In this document: positions 1-7,465 of the stretch, in pieces | How positions within the stretch are numbered: the stretch's first letter is position 1 | How the letters are laid out: every line of letters starts with the position of its first letter | Source: Promethearchaeota archaeon | Lineage (GTDB): Archaea; Asgardarchaeota; Lokiarchaeia; Sigyniarchaeales; SOKP01 | Reading direction: 5' to 3' | Assembly (NCBI GenBank): GCA_030615145.1 | Contig: JAUWZT010000102.1 | Location: 1-11,914 of the forward strand | DNA length: 11,914 nt | The notes under the pieces: generated by a model | What the model saw: the letters and a program-made list of their open reading frames with translations, nothing else | Database searches by the model: none | What the model was told of the DNA's origin: nothing | Translations under genes and position numbers: made by a program

Positions 1-914
1 GGAATTTCAATGTCGAAATGACCAAGATTCCCAAGGATGACGTTATCTTTAAGTTTATCGAATACCTCTGTATTTGCGGGGATTACATGCTTGCATCCTG
101 TCGCTGTAAGGATAATATCAGCATCTGGAATTGCTTCAAGAATAGGCATGACATTATATCCCGCGAATTTGGCTTGCAAAGCTTTTATAGCATCAACTTC
201 AGTAACGATTACATTAGCTCCTAAACCTCTAGCTCTTAAAGCCATTCCTGAGCTGCAATGCCCGAATCCTGCAATCACAACATTTTTTCCTGCGAAGAGA
301 ACATGCATGCCGTATATTGCAGAAACAATGCCTTGTCCCGTTCCTAACTCGTTATCAAATTGATTCTTACACCTTGCATCATTCACAGGAAATAATGGAA
401 CTTTCAGCGCTCCTTTCTTATTCATCGCTTTAAATCTTTTTACTCCAGTGGTAGTTTCTTCTTGACATCCTATTATCGTGCCATTCTCTATTAACTCAGG
501 GAATTCCTTATGAGCCGTCACTATCATATCTGCTCCGTCATCAATTAAGATATTTGGCTTTTCTTTTAAACACTCTCGAATACACCAATAAAATTCTTCG
601 TCTGTATTTCCGTGCCACGCAAAAACATTTATTCCTTCTTGAACTAAGGCAGCAGCAACATCATCTTGAGTAGATAACGGATTACTCCCACATAAATAGA
701 CTTCAGCACCCCCTGCTTTCAAAGTACGAGCGAGAATTCCGGTCTCTTTAGTAATATGTAAACATCCTGCAATTGTTATGCCTTTCAAGGGCTTTTCTTT
801 GGAAAATCTCTTACGAATAATTTCGGCTGTAACTGGCATTTTAGATTCAGCTACATATAGAGCTTCTTTGCCTTTTTCAGCAAGGTTTTCATCAGCTACT
901 TTATAATTAACCAT
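1..914 (-). CDS. ahcY: S-adenosylhomocysteine hydrolase, partial (3' end beyond window)
   Basis: Splits S-adenosylhomocysteine to adenosine and homocysteine in the cytosol, relieving product inhibition of methyltransferases. About 304 N-terminal residues are visible of a family length near 420; the C-terminus lies beyond base 1. Family blocks in order: CLHITKET (substrate-binding His and Thr/Glu), GSNPLSTQDD, DDGADM, EETTTGVKR, then NDARCKNQFDN with the conserved Lys and Asp of the active site, GTGQG, and the NAD-binding glycine motif GFGHCSSG followed by a strand ending TEVD. The glycine loop differs from the more usual archaeal/bacterial GYGWCGKG form but keeps the three glycines. The ATG at 914 follows a GTGA SD motif by 8 nt. 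The gene is divergent from a Lrp-type regulator. An S-inosylhomocysteine hydrolase, the related methanogen enzyme, is a possible alternative that cannot be settled without the C-terminus. Confidence 0.95.
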   Translation of the reverse strand, partial: MVNYKVADENLAEKGKEALYVAESKMPVTAEIIRKRFSKEKPLKGITIAGCLHITKETGILARTLKAGGAEVYLCGSNPLSTQDDVAAALVQEGINVFAWHGNTDEEFYWCIRECLKEKPNILIDDGADMIVTAHKEFPELIENGTIIGCQEETTTGVKRFKAMNKKGALKVPLFPVNDARCKNQFDNELGTGQGIVSAIYGMHVLFAGKNVVIAGFGHCSSGMALRARGLGANVIVTEVDAIKALQAKFAGYNVMPILEAIPDADIILTATGCKHVIPANTEVFDKLKDNVILGNLGHFDIEI

Positions 915-1074
915 ATTCAATTTCACTATTCACAAAAATGATAAATTTTAATAATATGTTAATCTAATAATTTTATGATATTATTTAAATATGATTATCA
1001 AAAAGTGTAAATTAAATTATGCAATTTTTATACAAACTATTATATTTTTAAATAACAATTACTTAAAAATTATT
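915..1074. promoter_or_regulatory. Divergent promoter region between ahcY and the Lrp-type regulator
   Basis: Very AT-rich 160-nt spacer. For the plus-strand regulator a TATA-like box lies at 1041-1055 (TATATTTTTAAATAA); its centre is about 27 nt before the ATG at 1075, so the mRNA may be leaderless. For ahcY a minus-strand box reading CATATTTAAATAATA lies near 979-993, which leaves a leader long enough to contain the GTGA SD motif at 923-926. An 8-bp inverted repeat (AATAATAT 950-957, ATATTATT 978-985) sits between the two boxes; made only of A and T, it could be chance. Lrp-family regulators often bind their own divergent promoter regions. Confidence 0.5.
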
Positions 1075-2034
1075 ATGGTGAACAGCAAAAATCATATAAA
1101 ATCTTTTGAGATATTGAAAAAAGTCAATACAAAATCAAAACCTAATATCTCAAAAATTTCAAAAGAATTGGGGATTACTAGACAAACTTTTCAAAATAAA
1201 TTTGAAATGTTAAAGGATAAAGGAATAATTAAAAATTTCACTATTAATATCAACCCTAATATTCGACCTAATTTAAAATATGTGATTTTGGAAATAAAAA
1301 CAAACCCTAAAGAGCCACACATCGTCGAAGATTTGTTAAAAATTCCTCAAATGAAAATGCTAGATGGAATTTTTGGAGAATACTCACTCATCGCTCTGTT
1401 TGTGTTTAACGATTCTGATGAGTTTAACAAAGTTCTCCTAAAAGTAGATAAAATAATGGGAACATCTTATTTTAAGAAATATCAGATAATTGAGGCAATA
1501 AAAGTGTTCAAAACTAACGGAATAGATGTAACGACAACGGAACTGGAAATAGATCTAAACCTTGACCAAATTGATTATAATGTTCTGAAAATAATGGAGA
1601 ACGAACAAAATTTAAAATTGATTTCTACTTACGAAATTTCCAAAATTTTCAAGAAAAGATATAATGTAGAGCTGTCACAATCTACTATTTACAATAGAAT
1701 AAAAAAACTTGAAGAATCAAGCGTTATACTTAATTATTCCATAAATTTTAAGCCAAATAAGGTTGGATTTAAAGGGAAATTTATAGTAAGAATTAAACCT
1801 AAAGACTCTTCGAAATATAGTGAATTGGCATTAAGCTTAGTAAGAAAAGATGAAATTGTGTATCTATTCAGGATGGGCGAACAATACGGATTGTTAGCAA
1901 TTGTCCGAGTAAAAAAAATCGAAGATTTCGGTGATTTTATCAAAAATCTCTACGAATCAGAAGATATGGAGGATACTCATACCAATTTTGTGCTTGATGA
2001 GTTGAAACCTTACACAAACTTTAAATTATTTTGA
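1075..2034 (+). CDS. Tandem (double) Lrp/AsnC-family transcriptional regulator
   Basis: DNA-binding regulator of 319 residues built of two Lrp/AsnC units in one chain. Unit 1: helix-turn-helix at about residues 22-47 (ISKISKELGITRQTFQNK) followed by an effector-binding RAM-like domain at about 55-135 (motif FGEYSLIALF). Unit 2: helix-turn-helix at about 175-215 (TYEISKIF...SQSTIYNRIKKLE) and a second RAM-like domain at about 220-312 (MGEQYGLLAIVRV). Single Lrp proteins are about 140-160 residues, so this is a full duplication. The reading frame is open to an ATG at 991, but those 28 extra residues are encoded across the TATA-like box at 1041-1055 and precede the first domain, so I chose 1075. 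Divergence from ahcY suggests, but does not prove, control of methyl-cycle or amino-acid genes. Siroheme decarboxylase subunits also have Lrp folds; I saw nothing pointing to that role. Confidence 0.85.
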   Translation: MVNSKNHIKSFEILKKVNTKSKPNISKISKELGITRQTFQNKFEMLKDKGIIKNFTININPNIRPNLKYVILEIKTNPKEPHIVEDLLKIPQMKMLDGIFGEYSLIALFVFNDSDEFNKVLLKVDKIMGTSYFKKYQIIEAIKVFKTNGIDVTTTELEIDLNLDQIDYNVLKIMENEQNLKLISTYEISKIFKKRYNVELSQSTIYNRIKKLEESSVILNYSINFKPNKVGFKGKFIVRIKPKDSSKYSELALSLVRKDEIVYLFRMGEQYGLLAIVRVKKIEDFGDFIKNLYESEDMEDTHTNFVLDELKPYTNFKLF

Positions 2035-2085
2035 TTTTAATCTGATTCTTCTTATTTTGTGGCTTGAATTTTAAAAAAGTAGAAA

Positions 2086-2130
2086 AAAATTAATTTAAAT
2101 ACCTTTGAATGATATCTTTAATTGAAGAAC
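2086..2130 (+). promoter_or_regulatory. Likely promoter of arcS-raSEA
   Basis: A TATA-like element, AATTAATTTAAATACC, lies at about 2087-2102, some 30-35 nt before the start of arcS. Archaeal transcription usually begins about 25 nt after the box, so the leader would be very short and no SD motif is seen before the ATG at 2131. An in-frame TTG at 2122 is the only alternative start and adds three residues. Confidence 0.45.
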
Positions 2131-4212
2131 ATGAATTATTTTTTTGAATTAATAACTAAAGGAATAGGTTTTTCTAGAGTAGGAAGAATAATTTGTTCAA
2201 AAGAATCTAAAAGGTTTATATCGACACCTAATATCCTCATTCCGATGAAGAAAAGTTTAATAAACCATATAAGTTTTCTTGAGGAATTTGAAGACCACGA
2301 GGTATTTTTGATCTTAAAAGAATTCTATTTGAAAATTGGTTTTTTAAGAGAAAAATTTAAACATACTGGCTTTATTTTTAAGCACAATGGTTCAATGGAA
2401 AAATTTAAAGAAATTATAGATAATAATATTGATATATTTTCAGAGGATAATATTATACCTTTAATTCCGTTTAATATCCCTACTACAACCATAAATAAGG
2501 AATTCGCTAAAAACGAAATTATCAATTTTATAACCGACGCCAATCAAATCTTAAATCAATATCGAAATTTAGATTTTGGTTTATCTATTAAGATTTTTGA
2601 GTATCCCGAATTATTTAATCTGTATCTTCCTTTAATTAAGGACAACAATAATGTGAGAATAATAAATTTAGTCGATCTATTTGATGTATTTGGTAAATAT
2701 AGAAATATTTTAAATATTATTTTTCAAATTAAACAAGAGCTCGACAATAATTTAGTCTTAATGGCTTCAGGGAGAATAATTCCAAAATTTTATCCAATTT
2801 TAGTCTATTTAGGAATAGATTTAATTGATTGTTCCTATCTATTATATTTATCTTCTGAAAATTTCTACGATACTATAGAACATTTACTTCCCATTTATAA
2901 ATTAAAATATTTACCCTGTCCGTGTCCTATTTGCAAAAGGAAATTAAAATATATCAGAGAGAATAAATATTCTTCCGAAAAAATAGAACAATTAACTCTT
3001 CATAATATTATATCAGCATATACATACATGAATAAAATAAAGTTGTATTTACGAATGGAGGATTTCCGAGGTTTCGTCGAAAAATCCTCATTTGACGACA
3101 TGAACATAATATCTGCTTTAAAAGTTTTAGATAAACAGTACTTTAACGCGATGAAACTTGAAACTCCGATAACTCAAGCGAACAAAATAATTAAATGTTT
3201 TGGTCCATCTTCATATTATAGACCAGATTTCCAAGAATTTCGGGAGAGATTGTTGAAAAGTTTTACGCCTGAATCATGGACAAAACTGATTATCATACTT
3301 CCTTGCTCGGCAAAGAAACCGTACTCCGAGTCGAAATCTCATAGAAAATTTCATAGCATTATACGTAAATTTCGCGATTTTCCTGATTTTCAAGAAATAA
3401 TTTTAACTTCTCCCTTAGGAGCCATTCCTAGACAACTTGAAAATATATACCCCGTAAATTCATATGACATTTCTGTAACTGGGGATTGGGACAATGAAGA
3501 AATAACAATTGCTTCAAATATGTTAATTAATCTATTGGAGAAATATGATAAGGACATACCTATTATATGTTATTTAAAAGAACCCGGATACTTAAAAATT
3601 ATAGATAACGCTCGATTAAAACTAAAAAATAAATTTTACTTCACTGGAGTTAAAAACAATCTAACTACCATTGAATCCTTGAAATCTTTAGAAAACAGTA
3701 TTAGGGACCTAAAAGATTCGTTTAAACCCTTAGAACCTTTTCCAAAAAATAAAAACTTCTCAAAGAGTTGGACTCGTAAACTTATTAAAATATTGGATTA
3801 TCAATTTGGAACAGGGGCTGGAGAAAAAATATGTTCTAATGGAATTAGGACTAGAAAAGATGAAAGAAGGCACCAAATAGAAATATTTGACTTGATAAAT
3901 AATGAGAATCTTGGAAAATTCAATTTTAATACGGGACAAATCGAATTAAATCTTTCAGGAGCGAATAAACTATTACCTTTAAGTGAAAATACGAATTTTA
4001 TCGTTTTTGATGGACAAGTAATTAAGGGTAACACCTTATTTCGTCCTGGGATAGTAAGTTATAGTCCAAATCTCGTTCCAAAAGATTTTGCGCTTATTTT
4101 CGACAAAGATAAAAAGAATTTAATTGGATTAGGGAACCTAGAAGTTGGTTCAAATTATATTAAGAATTCAAAAACAGGTAAAATTGCAAATGTCTACGAA
4201 AAAATTAAATGA
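2131..4212 (+). CDS. arcS: Archaeosine synthase ArcS (TGT-like, with PUA domain)
   Basis: Acts on tRNA carrying preQ0 at position 15 of the D-loop; known ArcS enzymes attach lysine to preQ0, and the adduct is then cleaved by RaSEA to give archaeosine. The protein has 693 residues. The N-terminal half is a degenerate tRNA-guanine transglycosylase fold with GIDLIDCS and a zinc site at C263, C265, C268 and probably H291 (CxCxxC...H). The ArcS-specific core follows: PCSAKKPYSESKSH at residues 391-404, the family signature PC-x3-KPY-x2-S-x2-H. The last ~100 residues look like a PUA RNA-binding domain (FDGQVIKGN, RPGIV). The start is ATG 2131; TTG 2122 is possible. The 3' end overlaps the next gene, its pathway partner, by 23 nt. 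The TgtA that inserts preQ0 is not in the window. Confidence 0.93.
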   Translation: MNYFFELITKGIGFSRVGRIICSKESKRFISTPNILIPMKKSLINHISFLEEFEDHEVFLILKEFYLKIGFLREKFKHTGFIFKHNGSMEKFKEIIDNNIDIFSEDNIIPLIPFNIPTTTINKEFAKNEIINFITDANQILNQYRNLDFGLSIKIFEYPELFNLYLPLIKDNNNVRIINLVDLFDVFGKYRNILNIIFQIKQELDNNLVLMASGRIIPKFYPILVYLGIDLIDCSYLLYLSSENFYDTIEHLLPIYKLKYLPCPCPICKRKLKYIRENKYSSEKIEQLTLHNIISAYTYMNKIKLYLRMEDFRGFVEKSSFDDMNIISALKVLDKQYFNAMKLETPITQANKIIKCFGPSSYYRPDFQEFRERLLKSFTPESWTKLIIILPCSAKKPYSESKSHRKFHSIIRKFRDFPDFQEIILTSPLGAIPRQLENIYPVNSYDISVTGDWDNEEITIASNMLINLLEKYDKDIPIICYLKEPGYLKIIDNARLKLKNKFYFTGVKNNLTTIESLKSLENSIRDLKDSFKPLEPFPKNKNFSKSWTRKLIKILDYQFGTGAGEKICSNGIRTRKDERRHQIEIFDLINNENLGKFNFNTGQIELNLSGANKLLPLSENTNFIVFDGQVIKGNTLFRPGIVSYSPNLVPKDFALIFDKDKKNLIGLGNLEVGSNYIKNSKTGKIANVYEKIK

Positions 4213-5293
4213 AAGTAATTTCCTCGTTGAAAAAATCAAAATACTTCGATCTAAAACTATTAGAAAAAAGTCGAAATTGGAAGACGATCGATTAGATAAA
4301 CCAGTAAGTTTTTGGATAAAAGAAGATCGTTTGCTCAAAGAAAAAGGAAAGGAGTTTACGATTATATTAAGAACAAAGGGATGTAGTTGGGCATTAGGAG
4401 AAACTGGAGGGTGTTCCATGTGTGGGTATATTCAAGATTCTACCATTGAAGAAATTGACCCTATTCATATTATCAACCAATTTGATTATGCGTTCCAAAA
4501 AAAAATCAAGGAAATTTCTACCGATAAAGATGATTTAATCCTCAAAATTTTTAATTCTGGAAGCTTTTTTGATGACGACGAAATATCTGCAGATGTTCGT
4601 GAACATATATATAATAAAATCGCTGAAGTCCCTAAAATAAAAGAAATCGTTGTAGAATCTCGAGTTGATTACATAACTCGTAAGAAGCTTAAAAAAATGA
4701 AAAGCTTTTTAGAAAATAAGTACATCGAAGTAGCAATAGGTTTGGAAACGGTAAATGATTACTTTAGAAATACCTACGTAAATAAAGGCCTAAAATTCGA
4801 AGATTTTTTAAAGGCAGTCCAAATTTGTAAGGAAAATAATGTAGGTGTGAGAGTGTATTTATTGTTTAAACCACCCTTCCTAAACGAACAAACAGCAATA
4901 GATGATTGTGCTAGTTCTATTCAAAAATTAGCTGAATTAAAGGTTAATACTATTTCAATCAACCCTCTCAACATTCAAAAAAATTCGTTAGTGGAATATT
5001 TGTGGTATCAGAACAGATATCGACCACCTTGGTTTTATTCTTTATTTAAATGTATAATTAAAGCTTGTAAAGACAATACTATCTTGGATTCAGTTAGAAT
5101 TATATCATCTCCCTCTGGAGCTGGCTCGAAAAGAGGAATTCACAATTGTTTAAAAAGAGATTGCAACGAATTTATGATAAACTCTCTCAAAGAATTTGTA
5201 TTGTCTCAAAATATCGATTATTTAATAAAAAAAGACGATAGCTACTCATGTGGTTGCCTGATAAAATATCAGTTGCAGAAAAATTTCATTTAA
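4190..5293 (+). CDS. raSEA: RaSEA, radical SAM enzyme of archaeosine synthesis
   Basis: Predicted radical SAM enzyme that cleaves the ArcS-made lysine adduct of preQ0 on tRNA to leave archaeosine. It has 367 residues. The cluster-binding motif is C65-x9-C75-x2-C78 (CSWALGETGGCSMCGY), the long-spaced form seen in the Elp3-like/COG1244 group, followed by strands typical of the radical SAM barrel (FNSGSFFDDDEI, IVVESRVDYI, VAIGLETV). Two further cysteine pairs near the C-terminus (HNCLKRDC, YSCGC) could bind a metal. ATG 4190 was chosen over the in-frame ATG at 4145 because AGGT at 4176-4179 lies 10 nt upstream, the spacing used by neighbouring genes. The 23-nt overlap with arcS implies one transcript and likely translational coupling. 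The neighbour strongly supports the assignment over a generic Elp3-like protein. Confidence 0.92.
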   Translation: MSTKKLNESNFLVEKIKILRSKTIRKKSKLEDDRLDKPVSFWIKEDRLLKEKGKEFTIILRTKGCSWALGETGGCSMCGYIQDSTIEEIDPIHIINQFDYAFQKKIKEISTDKDDLILKIFNSGSFFDDDEISADVREHIYNKIAEVPKIKEIVVESRVDYITRKKLKKMKSFLENKYIEVAIGLETVNDYFRNTYVNKGLKFEDFLKAVQICKENNVGVRVYLLFKPPFLNEQTAIDDCASSIQKLAELKVNTISINPLNIQKNSLVEYLWYQNRYRPPWFYSLFKCIIKACKDNTILDSVRIISSPSGAGSKRGIHNCLKRDCNEFMINSLKEFVLSQNIDYLIKKDDSYSCGCLIKYQLQKNFI

Positions 5294-5558
5294 TAAATAC
5301 AATTAAGATGACAATTAAAATAAATTCTTCAACTCACTTTTGAAAGTAATCAAAAACTGACAGAATTTTTATATTTTTGTTGAAAAAAAATAATTTATTT
5401 ATCTATCCCACCCATTTCCCGCTTATTAAGATTTTTAAAATAACGTACATTTGGAATAAATTAATCATTTTTGTAAGCTCTTTTTAAATAAAGGGTATAT
5501 TTAAATATTACTTTTCAATTGTCTATTCTATATTTTAAACAATAGTTAGGGTCGTCGT
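5294..5558 (+). promoter_or_regulatory. Intergenic: raSEA end and gar1-tfb promoter
   Basis: This 265-nt stretch has no convincing ORF. T-rich runs at about 5366-5385 (CAGAATTTTTATATTTTTG) could end raSEA transcription. A C-rich patch, CTATCCCACCCATTTCCCGC, at about 5402-5421 stands out from the AT background but shows no pairing partner that I can see. A good TATA box, TATATTTAAATATT, lies at about 5496-5509, some 55 nt before the gar1 start, which would give a leader of about 30 nt. Confidence 0.45.
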
Positions 5559-5807
5559 TTGCAAAAATATATTAAGCTAAATCTATTTTTTCTCGGGAAT
5601 TCTAAGAAGCACCATATCTTTAGAGCTAAAAGGTGGGATAAAAACCTCGAAGCAATTTTCCACAAACCTGTTTTTACGGAAAAATACGAGGAGATTGGTT
5701 ATATTAAAGAAATTTTTGGTCCTGTAAATTTGCCCTTTGTTTCTATAAATATATTACCTAACAAAAAATTTAATCCAAATGATAATATCTACGCTAAATT
5801 ACATTAG
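5559..5807 (+). CDS. gar1: H/ACA ribonucleoprotein protein Gar1
   Basis: Small beta-barrel subunit (82 residues) of the H/ACA guide-RNA particle, which makes pseudouridine in rRNA with Cbf5, Nop10 and L7Ae. The diagnostic block is IGYIKEIFGPVNLPFVSI at about residues 46-63, matching the Gar1 core G-x-V-x-(D/E)-I-F-G-P-V-x-x-P-(Y/F)-V-S. Length is normal for archaeal Gar1, which lacks the RGG tails of the eukaryotic protein. The start is TTG 5559: an in-frame TAG at 5547-5549 closes the frame just upstream and there is no Met later in the protein. A weak AGGGT motif lies 6 nt before the start. gar1 directly before tfb is a neighbourhood known from other archaea, and the two are probably co-transcribed. 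Confidence 0.88.
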   Translation: MQKYIKLNLFFLGNSKKHHIFRAKRWDKNLEAIFHKPVFTEKYEEIGYIKEIFGPVNLPFVSINILPNKKFNPNDNIYAKLH

Positions 5808-5846
5808 TATTTTATATTAGTTTTAAAAAAAAGAAATACCTAAAAA

Positions 5847-5859
5847 GGTGTAAATCATT
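5847..5859 (+). promoter_or_regulatory. SD motif and proposed ATT start of tfb
   Basis: GGTG at 5847-5850 is followed by six bases and then ATT at 5857-5859, in frame with tfb. The frame is closed by TAA at 5851-5853, so the only options are ATC/ATT here or TTG at 5899, which has no SD motif in front of it. Base composition also changes from almost pure A/T before 5860 to mixed sequence after it, as at a coding boundary. Confidence 0.45.
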
Positions 5860-6819
5860 TCAAGTTGGAACCAAAGCAACGCATCCGAAGTAATTGATTT
5901 GGAAAGAAGTCATATTAATTGTAGCGAATGCGGTAAAAATATTCTACTTGACGAAAATAGAGGTTCATTAGTTTGTCAAGAATGTGGTTTAGTACACTCA
6001 GAAAAGCATATAGATCAGGGCCCTGAATGGCGTGCTTTTGATGCAGATCAAAAAAAGAAAAGAACAAGGACAGGAGCTCCAATGACTTATATGATCCACG
6101 ACAAAGGATTAAGCACGTGCATTGATTGGAAGAATAAAGATATCTTTGGTAAAGAAATCTCTGCTAAGATTAGAGGTCAAATATATCGCTTGAGAAAATG
6201 GCAAAGTAGGATTAGAGTATCAGATGCAACTGAAAGAAACTTGACTTTTGCCTTAAGTGAATTAGATCGCATGGCTTCAAACCTTGATCTTCAGAAAAAT
6301 CTTCGAGAATGTTCTGCAAAAATTTATAGAGACGCTGTTGGAGCTCATCTTATTCGAGGAAGAAGCATTGAAGGCGTAGCCGCCGCAAGTCTATATGCCG
6401 CTTGTAGAAGGTATAAAGTACCGCGTACATTAAATGAGATAGCAGAAGTTGCTCGTGTTGATAAAAAAGAAATAGGACGTTCCTTTAGATTTATTTCAAG
6501 AGAATTAGATCTAAATTTAAACCCAACTAAAGCGTTAGATTTTCTTACTCGGTTTATATCTGAATTAGAACTCTCTACAGAATGCCAAAATACGGCAAAG
6601 AAAATTATTAAAATAGCTGAATTAAGGGGGCTAACCTCTGGTCGTGGACCAACGGGACTATGCGCCGCAGCAATTTATACAGCATCAATTCTTACTAAAG
6701 AACGAAGAACTCAAAGAAAAATAGCCAAAGTCAGTCAAGTCACAGAGGTGACCGTTCGGAACCGCTTCTCCGAACTTATATTAAATATAGATCTTGGAAT
6801 TAGTATAAAGAAAAAATAA
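5857..6819 (+). CDS. tfb: Transcription initiation factor TFB
   Basis: Archaeal counterpart of TFIIB: bridges TBP on the TATA box to RNA polymerase. The N-terminal zinc ribbon reads CSECG...CQECG, followed by the B-reader/linker (GPEWRAFD, then TRTGAP), and two cyclin-like repeats: repeat 1 centred on RGRSIEGVAAASLYAACR, repeat 2 on GLTSGRGPTGLCAAAIY. The C-terminal helix-turn-helix (RKIAKVSQVTEVTVRNR) contacts the BRE element. Length is 320 residues from ATT 5857 or 306 from TTG 5899; both fit the family. I prefer 5857 because a GGTG SD motif precedes it, but TTG 5899 is the conventional call and leaves all domains intact. It lies 49 nt after gar1, probably in one operon. No domain is missing, so this looks like a functional general factor. 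Confidence 0.95.
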   Translation: MSSWNQSNASEVIDLERSHINCSECGKNILLDENRGSLVCQECGLVHSEKHIDQGPEWRAFDADQKKKRTRTGAPMTYMIHDKGLSTCIDWKNKDIFGKEISAKIRGQIYRLRKWQSRIRVSDATERNLTFALSELDRMASNLDLQKNLRECSAKIYRDAVGAHLIRGRSIEGVAAASLYAACRRYKVPRTLNEIAEVARVDKKEIGRSFRFISRELDLNLNPTKALDFLTRFISELELSTECQNTAKKIIKIAELRGLTSGRGPTGLCAAAIYTASILTKERRTQRKIAKVSQVTEVTVRNRFSELILNIDLGISIKKK

Positions 6820-6933
6820 TTTTTCATTTTGTACAAACTCTCTTTTTTGTAATACCTTCATAATATACTGATTTAAGACATTTTTTTTCCAATTTTATTC
6901 TATCGATTATATGATTTTGATAGGTCAGGTATA

Positions 6934-7290
6934 ATGAAACAGGAGAATACTAGATTAATAAATCAAGTTGAAGTAAATTATTTCTTGCATAGGATTAAGA
7001 AAAATTTCCCCAATTTTGTAGCCGGTGTAATAACCGATAATAATGGATTCGCAATAGGCTCGGATATTTCAAAAAGACTTTGGATTCACGAGAATAAACT
7101 AGCTTTATGGGCAATCTCTAAAAATAGGGAGAATAAGGATATCTTAAATGAACCAAATCTTGTGCAATTAAAGTTTGATATAGATAAAGGAAAGAAGTTT
7201 AAACTATTTATTTTGTTAGAAAAATCGAAAAATAATAAAAACAGAGTAAAACCCTTAAAATCTTTGATTAGGTCGCAAGAGTTATTTTAA
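6934..7290 (+). CDS. Small Roadblock/LC7-like protein, function unknown
   Basis: Protein of 118 residues with no name I can assign. Residues about 15-75 show the pattern of a Roadblock/LC7 domain: an amphipathic helix (VEVNYFLHRIKKNF), a strand (FVAGVITDNNGFAIGSDI) resembling the Roadblock 'vvt.DGl.ias' strand-turn-strand, then a helix with an acidic residue and small hydrophobics (HENKLALWAIS). A later strand, KKFKLFILLEKS, would complete a sheet. The ATG at 6934 follows AGGT (6922-6925) by 8 nt. It lies 114 nt after tfb and upstream of a clearer Roadblock gene. Roadblock proteins commonly work with small Ras-like GTPases, and this role is inferred only from fold resemblance. The fold call is moderately sure, the coding status high. 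Confidence 0.72.
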   Translation: MKQENTRLINQVEVNYFLHRIKKNFPNFVAGVITDNNGFAIGSDISKRLWIHENKLALWAISKNRENKDILNEPNLVQLKFDIDKGKKFKLFILLEKSKNNKNRVKPLKSLIRSQELF

Positions 7291-7293
7291 TCC

Positions 7294-7303
7294 GTTGCGC
7301 AAC
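7294..7303. repeat. Perfect 10-bp palindrome GTTGCGCAAC
   Basis: A fully self-complementary GC-containing decamer begins 4 nt after the stop of the preceding gene, in otherwise AT-rich sequence. It could be a protein-binding site for the downstream Roadblock gene, although it lies 163 nt before that start. Chance occurrence is possible. Confidence 0.35.
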
Positions 7304-7465
7304 ATAAAACTATTTAGAGTGAATTAAATTTTTATAGATAGAATCTTATTTTTTTACTATATAATTAATAAAGAATGATTAGAGTTTACTTTAAATAAAT
7401 TCTTTAGTATAATAAAACACATTGGATAATATTTATATTGCTTAAAAAATGAAAGGTAGAACCAA

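Noticed and set aside
1..363. Plus-strand ORFs at 18-224 and 37-363
   Set aside because: They lie antisense to the well-conserved SAH hydrolase, whose reading frame covers the whole stretch; their sequences show no family features.
991..1074. 28-residue N-terminal extension of the Lrp-type regulator
   Set aside because: It is encoded across the TATA-like box at 1041-1055, is very AT-rich and adds no domain; ATG 1075 is a better start.
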